Assembly: GCF_003010965.1 (NCBI RefSeq)
Contig: NZ_PGGM01000001.1
Location: 496,001 to 560,000 of the forward strand
DNA from: Phyllobacterium sophorae
Lineage (GTDB): Bacteria; Pseudomonadota; Alphaproteobacteria; Rhizobiales; Rhizobiaceae
Length of the DNA stretch: 64,000 nt
Reading direction: 5' to 3'
Both the position numbers and the translations under genes were made by a program. Below the pieces are notes generated by a model that was not told where the DNA came from, made no database searches, and saw only the letters and a list, made by a program, of their open reading frames with translations. Shown here piece by piece: positions 57,434-64,000 of the stretch (positions are counted from its first letter, which is position 1; the number at the start of each line of letters is the position of its first letter).

Positions 57434-58419
57434 GCTGGAACGTTTCCGCCAAGTTCGTCTTCAATATGCGCCTTGATGATGTCATCAAAAGCCGTTTCGG
57501 CCCTAAAGCCAAGCTCTGTTGCGCGTGCCGTGTCGAAATCTGTCGCCCAGCCTGCCACGATCTTCTGGATCGTCGGATCCGGTTCGCGGCGGATCAGCTT
57601 GACTGCTTTTTCACCGGCGACGCGCTTCAGGGCGGCAATCTCCTCGCCGACCAGTGCAGAGAGGCCCGGCATGGACAGATTGCGCCGCGGGCCCACCTTG
57701 TCGAGGTCAAGCGTTGCTGCATGAATGAAGAACCCGACGGCCGAGCGCGGGCTGGCAAACCAATGGCGAACATTTTCGTCCACGGGCAGCACGGCTTCCT
57801 GTCCGGCCAACGGCTCACGCAGGATGTTCGAGAAGAAGCCCGAGGCCGCCTTGTTAGGCTTGCCGGGGCGAATGCAGATTGTCGGCAGGCGAATGCCGAT
57901 TCCGTTGAAGAAGCCGCGGCGGCTATAGTCGGATAGCAGAAGTTCGGAGATTGCCTTCTGCGTGCCGTAGCTGGTCAGTGGCGTTGTGAAGAACTCGTCG
58001 CCGATCTTGTCGGGGAACGGCGTGCCAAACACGGCAATTGATGAGGCGAATACCACGCGCGGCCGGTAGGGGGCCTTATTGCTCTCCAGACGGATCGCTT
58101 CGAACAAGGCACGTGTGCCGTCGAGATTTACCTTGTAGCCTTTTTCGAAGTCGGCTTCGGCTTCCCCGGAAACAATGGCCGCCAGATGGAAGATCATGTC
58201 CGGGCGGCTGGAGATCAGCGAGTCAGCGACCCCGGCGTCGGAAAGGTCTGCCGCTCTGGATACGGAAATGCTGGAGAACGCGGTGGGCGCCGCGGGTTCA
58301 ATCACATCGACCAGCGTCAGCTTGTCGATGTCTGCACCCAGTAAACCAGGCTCAGCGGCAATTTTGTCCAGCAATTTGCGGCCAACCATTCCGGCTGCAC
58401 CGATAACGAGCACATGCAT
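57430..58419 (-). CDS. denD: NAD-dependent epimerase/dehydratase-family protein, DenD-like
   Basis: 329 residues from ATG 58419, with GGGAGG about 10 bases before. Extended SDR fold: GAAGMVG at residues 7-13 and catalytic Y151-x3-K155 ([10 protein letters not shown]). The sequence pattern ([36 protein letters not shown]) resembles D-erythronate dehydrogenase DenD. The other known D-erythronate genes are absent, so it may act on another aldonic acid or aldose. First gene of the operon facing the LacI regulator. Confidence 0.75.
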   Translation of the reverse strand: MHVLVIGAAGMVGRKLLDKIAAEPGLLGADIDKLTLVDVIEPAAPTAFSSISVSRAADLSDAGVADSLISSRPDMIFHLAAIVSGEAEADFEKGYKVNLDGTRALFEAIRLESNKAPYRPRVVFASSIAVFGTPFPDKIGDEFFTTPLTSYGTQKAISELLLSDYSRRGFFNGIGIRLPTICIRPGKPNKAASGFFSNILREPLAGQEAVLPVDENVRHWFASPRSAVGFFIHAATLDLDKVGPRRNLSMPGLSALVGEEIAALKRVAGEKAVKLIRREPDPTIQKIVAGWATDFDTARATELGFRAETAFDDIIKAHIEDELGGNVPA

Positions 58420-58479
58420 ATGCGATAGACCTCCCTGCAAGCCTCTCCTCAGGCTTATGGGCGCTATCAAAACCAACCT

Positions 58480-58495
58480 ATGACAGCGCTGTCAT
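58480..58495. promoter_or_regulatory. LacI-type operator 1
   Basis: ATGACAGCGCTGTCAT at 58480-58495 is a perfect 16-base palindrome with the central CG typical of LacI-family sites. It lies 60 bases before the DenD-like gene start on the minus strand. Confidence 0.75.
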
Positions 58496-58533
58496 AAAGT
58501 TATGCATAATGACTAGCATTCATCAAGCGTTTT

Positions 58534-58549
58534 ATGGTAGCGCTGTCAT
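58534..58549. promoter_or_regulatory. LacI-type operator 2
   Basis: ATGGTAGCGCTGTCAT at 58534-58549 repeats operator 1 with two changes in the left half. The 54-base spacing between the two is about five helical turns, which would suit DNA looping. It lies 31 bases before the LacI start chosen here. Confidence 0.7.
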
Positions 58550-58580
58550 TATTCTTTCAGCCGCACTGGATCGGGAGGCC

Positions 58581-59606
58581 ATGTCGCGCAAACGCAACGC
58601 TCATCGAAGTCCCGACATGCCGACCTTGGCCGACGTCGCCCGGCTGGCAGGCGTGAGTGAGATTACTGCGTCGCGCGTCGTCCGTGCCCAGGGGCCGATT
58701 GCCGATGCAACCCGCACACGCGTGCTGAACGCCATTGCAGAACTCGGCTATATTCCAAACCGCGCAGCAGGCAGCCTCGCTTCTGCCGGCTCCACATTGA
58801 TGAGCGTTCTTTTGCCCTCGCTCTCCAATATCGTTTTTCCGGATGTGTTGCGAGGCATTCATACCGCTCTCACGCAAACGGCGTTTCAGCCCGTGATCGG
58901 CGTGACCGACTATGATCCGCTGGTCGAAGAGCGCATTCTTGTCTCATTTCTAGCCTGGCAGCCAGCAGCGATCATCCTCGCCGGGCTTCACCATACACCG
59001 ACGGCCCGCCGCCATCTGGAGCATGGGAGGTTCCGCGTTGCCGAACTCATGGATATTGACGGTGATCCCGTTGATATTGCTGTTGGCATGTCGCACCGCC
59101 AGGCTGGCTATGACACCGGCCGGCACCTCATCCAGCGTGGCTATCGCCGCTTCGGCTATGCCGGGCATAGTGTCGTCTTCGATGATCGCGCCACCGCCCG
59201 TTACGAGGGACTTTGCACGTCGCTGCGTGAGGCCGGGCTCTCGCTGGTTGCCGAGCATCGTCATCCGGGCCCAAGCTCGACTATGGCGGGGCGTGATTCG
59301 CTGGAGATTCTTCTCGCGACCGAGCCCGGTCTCGACGTGGTGGTGTTTCCGAACGATGACATGGCGATGGGCGGAATTTTCCACTGCATGCATGTCGGGA
59401 TTACCGTGAAGCAGCAGCTTGGAATATTCGGCTTCAATGGGCTGGATATCGGGCAGGCGATGTCCATGCCGTTGTCGACGATCCTGTCGAAGCGCTTTCT
59501 CATCGGCAAGACGGCAGCTGAAAAATTGCTCGAAAGCCGTGAGCGCCCCGAGGAAAAGACCATCATCAATACCGGTTATGAAATCATCGAAGGTGCGACC
59601 GCATAG
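58581..59606 (+). CDS. LacI-family transcriptional regulator
   Basis: 341 residues from ATG 58581 (GGGAGG just upstream, unusually close). An earlier ATG at 58509 would place the second operator inside the coding region and is less likely. Helix-turn-helix: PTLADVARLAGVSEITASRVV, then a periplasmic-binding-type effector domain. It is close to GntR-type repressors. It very probably represses the divergent sugar operon through the two palindromes. The effector is unknown. Confidence 0.88.
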   Translation: MSRKRNAHRSPDMPTLADVARLAGVSEITASRVVRAQGPIADATRTRVLNAIAELGYIPNRAAGSLASAGSTLMSVLLPSLSNIVFPDVLRGIHTALTQTAFQPVIGVTDYDPLVEERILVSFLAWQPAAIILAGLHHTPTARRHLEHGRFRVAELMDIDGDPVDIAVGMSHRQAGYDTGRHLIQRGYRRFGYAGHSVVFDDRATARYEGLCTSLREAGLSLVAEHRHPGPSSTMAGRDSLEILLATEPGLDVVVFPNDDMAMGGIFHCMHVGITVKQQLGIFGFNGLDIGQAMSMPLSTILSKRFLIGKTAAEKLLESRERPEEKTIINTGYEIIEGATA

Positions 59607-59621
59607 GTCAGAGTGGTTCAT

Positions 59622-59689
59622 TTTCGCTTTTGCGCCGATTGACATAAGTTCATTTTCGTTTTCGAATGGCGTCACAGAAAACGAAAATG
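59622..59689. promoter_or_regulatory. GlpR operator array before glpR
   Basis: TTTCG boxes begin at 59622, 59654 and 59660, and an exact 13-bp inverted repeat (CATTTTCGTTTTC at 59651-59663 with its complement at 59677-59689) frames a 13-base spacer. TTTCG repeats are the known form of DeoR/GlpR sites in alphaproteobacteria. The right arm overlaps an alternative glpR ATG at 59687. Confidence 0.65.
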
Positions 59690-59701
59690 AAAGTTGACAC
59701 G

Positions 59702-60466
59702 ATGTTTCTGCCCCCCAGACATGCCGAAATTCTGGAGATGGCCAAGGAACATGGCCGCGTCCTCGTTGACGATCTCGCCGTTCACTTCAATTTGACGCCG
59801 CAGACCATTCGCAAGGATCTGAACGATCTGTGCGACCAGCGCCTGCTTACCCGCATTCATGGCGGTGCGCTGTTTCCTTCCGGAGTGCAAAATCTCGAAT
59901 ATGAGGCGCGCCGGCTCATCGCGGCAGGTGAGAAGGAGGCGATCGGCCGCGCGGCCGCCAATCTCATTCCGGATAACGCTTCGCTCTTCGTCAACATTGG
60001 CACCACCACCGAGGCGGTGGGGCAAGCCTTGCTTGATCGCAAAGGCCTGATGATTATCACAAATAATATTAATGTTGCCAATAAGTTACGTATTTACCCC
60101 GACATTGAAGTGGTCATCGCAGGTGGCGTGGTTCGTGGCTCCGATGGAGGTATTGTCGGCGAAGCCGCAGTGGATTTCATTCGCCAGTTCAAAGTGGATT
60201 TCGCGGTGATCGGCACCTCTGCCATCGACAGCGACGGGGCTCTGCTCGATTTCGATTTTCGCGAAGTGAAGGTTGCCCAAGCCATCATGGCCAATGCGCG
60301 CCATGTGATCCTCGTTTCTGACTCGACCAAATTCGAGCGCACGGCGCCCGTGCGCATCGGCCATCTCTCGCAGGTCCACACTTTTATAACCGATCGCTGC
60401 GAAAGCGCGGCAATCCGGCAGATTTGTGCCGATGCCGACGTACGGCTCATCGAAACCTCGGCCTGA
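59702..60466 (+). CDS. glpR: DeoR-family repressor GlpR
   Basis: 254 residues from ATG 59702, the usual GlpR start (MFLPPRHAEILEM). Helix-turn-helix: VDDLAVHFNLTPQTIRKDLNDL, then the DeoRC sugar-phosphate domain with NIGTTTEAV and DSTKFER. It represses glycerol use and is released by glycerol-3-phosphate. Its own promoter and the glpD promoter carry TTTCG arrays. A small GGCA/TGCC hairpin plus TTTT at 60470-60486 may end it weakly. Confidence 0.9.
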   Translation: MFLPPRHAEILEMAKEHGRVLVDDLAVHFNLTPQTIRKDLNDLCDQRLLTRIHGGALFPSGVQNLEYEARRLIAAGEKEAIGRAAANLIPDNASLFVNIGTTTEAVGQALLDRKGLMIITNNINVANKLRIYPDIEVVIAGGVVRGSDGGIVGEAAVDFIRQFKVDFAVIGTSAIDSDGALLDFDFREVKVAQAIMANARHVILVSDSTKFERTAPVRIGHLSQVHTFITDRCESAAIRQICADADVRLIETSA

Positions 60467-60512
60467 TTGGGCACTTGTGCCGTTTTGCAATGCGCAGTAT
60501 AGTTCACTTCAG

Positions 60513-60550
60513 TTTCGTATTGCTTTCGTAATTCATTTGTGTATCTTTCG
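60513..60550. promoter_or_regulatory. GlpR operator array before glpD
   Basis: TTTCG boxes start at 60513, 60524 and 60546, in steps of 11 and 22 bases, with a degenerate box (ATTTG) near 60535 filling the gap. The 11-base period puts all boxes on one face of the helix. They lie 40-77 bases before the glpD start. Confidence 0.65.
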
Positions 60551-60589
60551 CAATTGCGAGGAAATGGTGCGTTGCGAAAAATCGGGAGG

Positions 60590-62131
60590 ATGGAATTGCC
60601 AGGTTTGGCCGAACACGTCTTCGACATCTTCGTTATTGGCGGTGGCATCAATGGATGCGGCATCGCGCGGGACGCTGTTGGCCGCGGCTATTCGGTGTTC
60701 CTTGCGGAAATGAACGATCTCGCCAGCGGCACTTCTTCCGGCTCCACCAAGCTTATTCATGGCGGGCTGCGCTATCTCGAATATTATGAATTCCGGCTGG
60801 TGCGCGAATCATTGATGGAGCGCGAAGTGCTGTGGGCCAATGCGCCGCATATCATCTGGCCGATGCGCTTTGTCCTGCCGCATCATGCCGGCCTGCGCCC
60901 GGCCTGGCTCCTGCGGCTTGGCCTCTTCCTTTATGACCACATCGGCGGCCGCAAGAGGCTCCCTGCGACGCGGACGCTCGACATGACCCGCGATCCGGCG
61001 GCCAAACCGCTGAAATCGCTCTACACCAAGGCTTTCGAGTATTCCGATTGCTGGGTCAACGATGCGCGCTTCGTCGCCTTGAATGCCCGTGATGCCGCCG
61101 ATCGCGGTGCCGTCATCCGTACCCGCACGAAGGTGGTCAGTGCCCGGCGCGATGCAAATGTCTGGACCCTGACCCTGCAGGACGACCTGACCGGCACCAC
61201 GGAGGAAATCCGCTCGCGGCTCGTGGTCAATGCTGCCGGTCCCTGGGTGGATGAGGTGCTGACCGGTGTCGTTGGCAGCAACAATGCGCACAACGTCCGC
61301 CTCGTGCAGGGCAGTCATATCGTCGTGAGGAAGAAGTTCGACGATCCGCGCGCCTACTTCTTCCAGAACACCGACGGCCGCATCATTTTCGCCATTCCCT
61401 ACGAACAGGATTTCACGCTCATCGGCACCACCGATCAGGATTATCACGGCAATCCTGCGGAGGTAAAAATCAGCGATGCCGAGATCGATTATCTCTGTGC
61501 AGCGGCCAGCGAATATTTCGTCGAGCCAGTCAAGCGGGAACATGTTGTGTGGACCTATTCCGGTGTGCGCCCGCTCTATGACGATGGTGCGTCCAAAGCC
61601 CAGGAGGCCACGCGCGACTATGTGCTGAAGGCCGACGCACCGCATGGCCAGGCGCCGCTGCTCAACATATTCGGCGGCAAGATCACGACCTACCGGCGTT
61701 TGTCGGAACACATGCTGGAGAAAATCGAGGATCAGCTTGGCAAAAAGGGGAAGCCCTGGACCGCCACTGGCACTTTGCCGGGCGGCGATTTTGCGGCAAC
61801 CGCCTTCGATGCCGAGTTGCACAAGCTCAAGGTCGATTATCCTTTTCTGCCGGACGTTCATGCGCACCGCCTGTTCCGGCTTTACGGTACGAAAGTCCGG
61901 ACATTGCTCGGGCGCGCAGCATCGATCGACGATCTTGGCAGGCACTTCGGCTCTGATCTTTACGAGGCGGAGGTTCGCTACCAGATCGATCATGAATGGG
62001 CCGTGACGGCGCAGGACGTGCTGTGGCGCCGCACCAAGAAGGGTTTGCATTTGAACGCTGACGAGGCAGCCGCGCTTGATCGCTTCATGGAAGATGCGGT
62101 CGACCGGCGGCGCAAGCTCGCAGCCGAATAG
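60590..62131 (+). CDS. glpD: Glycerol-3-phosphate dehydrogenase, aerobic
   Basis: 513 residues from ATG 60590; GGGAGG directly abuts this ATG, so a TTG at 60596 may be the true start. The FAD site is FVIGGGINGCGIARDAVGRG, followed by SGTSSGSTKLIHGGLRYLEYYEF and, downstream, GGKITTYRRLSEHML. It oxidises glycerol-3-phosphate to dihydroxyacetone phosphate at the membrane, feeding quinone. It is followed by the glycerol ABC importer genes. Confidence 0.95.
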   Translation: MELPGLAEHVFDIFVIGGGINGCGIARDAVGRGYSVFLAEMNDLASGTSSGSTKLIHGGLRYLEYYEFRLVRESLMEREVLWANAPHIIWPMRFVLPHHAGLRPAWLLRLGLFLYDHIGGRKRLPATRTLDMTRDPAAKPLKSLYTKAFEYSDCWVNDARFVALNARDAADRGAVIRTRTKVVSARRDANVWTLTLQDDLTGTTEEIRSRLVVNAAGPWVDEVLTGVVGSNNAHNVRLVQGSHIVVRKKFDDPRAYFFQNTDGRIIFAIPYEQDFTLIGTTDQDYHGNPAEVKISDAEIDYLCAAASEYFVEPVKREHVVWTYSGVRPLYDDGASKAQEATRDYVLKADAPHGQAPLLNIFGGKITTYRRLSEHMLEKIEDQLGKKGKPWTATGTLPGGDFAATAFDAELHKLKVDYPFLPDVHAHRLFRLYGTKVRTLLGRAASIDDLGRHFGSDLYEAEVRYQIDHEWAVTAQDVLWRRTKKGLHLNADEAAALDRFMEDAVDRRRKLAAE

Positions 62132-62185
62132 TTTTGGATTGAGCGATGTGGACAAATGTCCGCATTGTCTCTGGGAGGAGAGCAT

Positions 62186-63268
62186 ATGTTGGAATTGCGG
62201 AATGTATCCAAAGTGGTGGGCGGTAAGCCCCATCTCAGCGATATTTCGCTGACTTTGGAACATGCCACGCTGAATGTCCTGCTCGGCCCGACCTTGTCCG
62301 GCAAGACCAGTCTCATGCGCATCATGGCTGGCCTCGATGCGCCGACCTCGGGCTCGGTCTGGTTCGATGGCAAGGATGTGACCGGTGTGCCGGTGCAGAA
62401 GCGCTCGGTAGCCATGGTCTATCAGCAGTTCATCAATTATCCGGCTTTCACGGTCTATGAGAACATCGCCTCGCCCATGCGCGTTGCCGGCGCCGATAGT
62501 GCGACCATCGACCGCGAAGTGCGCAAGGCCGCGGAACTGCTGAAACTCACGCCGTTCCTTGACCGCACGCCGCTCAGCCTCTCCGGCGGTCAGCAGCAGC
62601 GCACGGCGCTGGCGCGTGCCATCGTCAAGAATGCCAAACTGGTTCTGCTCGATGAGCCGCTGGCCAATCTCGACTACAAGCTGCGCGAGGAATTGCGCCA
62701 GGAACTGCCGAAGATATTCGCCGAATCCGGTACGATCTTCGTCTATGCCACCACCGAACCGCATGAGGCGCTGCTTCTTGGTGGCAATACCGCGACCCTT
62801 TCGGAAGGCCGCATCACCCAGTTCGGGCCGACCATCGATGTCTTCCGCAAGCCGGACGACCTGATCACCGCGCAGACTTTCGCCGACCCGCCGCTCAACA
62901 CAATTGCGCTGGCCAAGTTCGGCAAGGTGTTCCAGCTGGAGGGTGGTGTCGCTCTGCCGGTGCCCGCGCATCTCGCCGAATTCGCAGATGGCACTTACAC
63001 CATCGGCTTTCAGCCGCACCATGTCGCGACAGTTCGGACGAATCCCGGCGAGATCGGTCTGAAAGCGACGGTCACCGCGACGGAAATCACCGGTTCGGAA
63101 AGTTATGTGCATCTCTCTTTTGCAGATGCGCGCTGGACCATGCTGGCGCATGGTATTCACATCTACACGCCCGATGAGGAGATCGAGATCTTCATCGATC
63201 CGCGCAATCTGATGATTTTTGACGCGAGCGGCAATTCCGTCACCCGCCGCCAGAAGCTGGCGGCATAG
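62186..63268 (+). CDS. glpS: Glycerol ABC transporter ATP-binding protein GlpS
   Basis: 360 residues from ATG 62186 with GGGAGGAG upstream. Walker A GPTLSGKT at residues 34-41, signature LSLSGGQQQRTALARAI, Walker B LVLLDEPLANLDY, and a C-terminal TOBE-like domain. With GlpT it forms a heterodimeric ATPase for the rhizobial glycerol importer GlpSTPQV. glpT starts 8 bases later. A long minus-strand frame here is a shadow. Confidence 0.9.
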   Translation: MLELRNVSKVVGGKPHLSDISLTLEHATLNVLLGPTLSGKTSLMRIMAGLDAPTSGSVWFDGKDVTGVPVQKRSVAMVYQQFINYPAFTVYENIASPMRVAGADSATIDREVRKAAELLKLTPFLDRTPLSLSGGQQQRTALARAIVKNAKLVLLDEPLANLDYKLREELRQELPKIFAESGTIFVYATTEPHEALLLGGNTATLSEGRITQFGPTIDVFRKPDDLITAQTFADPPLNTIALAKFGKVFQLEGGVALPVPAHLAEFADGTYTIGFQPHHVATVRTNPGEIGLKATVTATEITGSESYVHLSFADARWTMLAHGIHIYTPDEEIEIFIDPRNLMIFDASGNSVTRRQKLAA

Positions 63269-63276
63269 GAGCGATC

Positions 63277-64000
63277 ATGGCACGCATCGACCTCAATCAC
63301 ATCCGCCATGCCTACGGCCCCAACCCGAAATCGGACAAGGACTATGCGCTGAAGGAAGTGCATCACAGCTGGGAGGATGGCGGCGCCTATGCTCTGCTTG
63401 GGCCGTCCGGTTGCGGCAAGACCACCCTGCTCAATATCATTTCAGGGCTGATCCATCCTTCGCACGGTCAGTTGCTCTTCAACGGCGAGGATGTAACGAA
63501 CCTTTCCACCCAGGAACGCAATATCGCGCAGGTATTCCAGTTCCCGGTCATCTACGACACCATGACCGTCTACGACAATCTTGCCTTTCCCTTGCGCAAT
63601 CGCGGTGTGCCCGAAGCGGAGATTGACCGCAAGGTGCGCGAAACGCTGGAAATGATCGATCTCGCCAGCTGGGCCAAAAAGAAGGCGCGCGGTCTCACCG
63701 CCGATCAGAAGCAGAAGATATCGCTGGGCCGTGGCCTCGTTCGATCCGACGTCAATGCCATCCTGTTCGATGAGCCGCTGACGGTTATCGATCCCCACAT
63801 GAAGTGGGTGCTGCGCTCGCAGCTGAAGCAATTGCACCAGCGCTTCGGCTATACCATGGTCTATGTCACGCACGACCAGACCGAAGCCCTGACTTTCGCC
63901 CAGAAGGTCGTTGTCATGTATGACGGCGAGATCGTGCAGATCGGTACGCCCGAGGAACTGTTCGAGCGGCCGAAGCACACCTTCGTCGGTTATTTCATCG
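63277..64000 (+). CDS. glpT: Glycerol ABC transporter ATP-binding protein GlpT, partial
   Basis: 241 codons seen; the gene runs off the right edge. Walker A GPSGCGKTT is intact, as is the Walker B FDEP. The usual LSGGQ signature is replaced by LTADQKQKIS and the D-loop by VIDPH, so one ATP site of the GlpS/GlpT pair is probably unusual. Q-loop and H-loop (VTHD) are present. GGAG precedes the ATG. Confidence 0.9.
   Translation, partial: MARIDLNHIRHAYGPNPKSDKDYALKEVHHSWEDGGAYALLGPSGCGKTTLLNIISGLIHPSHGQLLFNGEDVTNLSTQERNIAQVFQFPVIYDTMTVYDNLAFPLRNRGVPEAEIDRKVRETLEMIDLASWAKKKARGLTADQKQKISLGRGLVRSDVNAILFDEPLTVIDPHMKWVLRSQLKQLHQRFGYTMVYVTHDQTEALTFAQKVVVMYDGEIVQIGTPEELFERPKHTFVGYFI

Noticed and set aside
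60809..63160. 783-codon minus-strand frame opposite glpD and glpS
   Set aside because: Shadow of two well-supported genes, with Arg/Gly/Asp-rich composition and no family features.

Overview
This window looks like a chromosomal stretch from a rhizobial alphaproteobacterium (Hyphomicrobiales; Brucella/Ochrobactrum, Phyllobacterium or a Rhizobiaceae relative). The reasons are a GC-rich composition, an hsp20 gene paired with a DUF1150 gene, a RIME-like hairpin mosaic between genes, the glpR-glpD-glpS-glpT glycerol locus, a PreTA/hydantoinase pyrimidine locus, and many ABC and TRAP uptake operons. No tRNA, rRNA, CRISPR array, prophage or insertion sequence was recognised. The species cannot be fixed from sequence reading alone.

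Bases 1-10085 hold housekeeping and stress genes: a thioredoxin-reductase-type ferredoxin reductase with its [2Fe-2S] ferredoxin, an L,D-transpeptidase, a nucleoside hydrolase, a small heat-shock protein with what looks like a sigma-32 promoter and a ROSE-type RNA thermometer, pncB, and an RND efflux pair. At 10361-13197 lies an unusual lipoprotein resembling a six-hairpin glycosidase, with four Cys-pair repeats and one apparent frameshift.

Bases 13385-25437 form a reductive pyrimidine-degradation locus: preT-preA, a divergent RutR-like regulator, an omega-aminotransferase, an N-carbamoyl amidohydrolase, a dihydropyrimidinase, and a four-gene ABC importer with a GNAT gene embedded in it. A near-consensus RutR operator sits between the regulator and the aminotransferase.

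Bases 25438-37074 hold a hairpin mosaic, ilvD, a stand-alone Lrp ligand-binding-domain gene, a tandem glycine riboswitch ahead of dadA, a vapBC toxin-antitoxin pair, and tamA-tamB for outer-membrane protein assembly. Bases 37099-44434 hold a MarR-like regulator, a TRAP transporter and a divergent fused 5-oxoprolinase/hydantoinase, with palindromic sites between them. Bases 44536-48675 hold assorted small genes: an unknown 81-residue protein, a TetR regulator with two identical-type operators, a DUF982 gene, an O6-alkylguanine-DNA alkyltransferase and a Rieske-FAD oxidoreductase.

Bases 48698-58419 form a minus-strand sugar or sugar-acid operon: a FAH-family hydrolase, two SDR dehydrogenases, an IlvD/Edd aldonate dehydratase, a CUT1 ABC importer and a DenD-like dehydrogenase. 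It diverges from a LacI regulator (58581-59606) with two palindromic operators between. From 59622 to the right edge runs the glycerol system, with arrays of TTTCG boxes before glpR and glpD; the last gene is cut by the window end.
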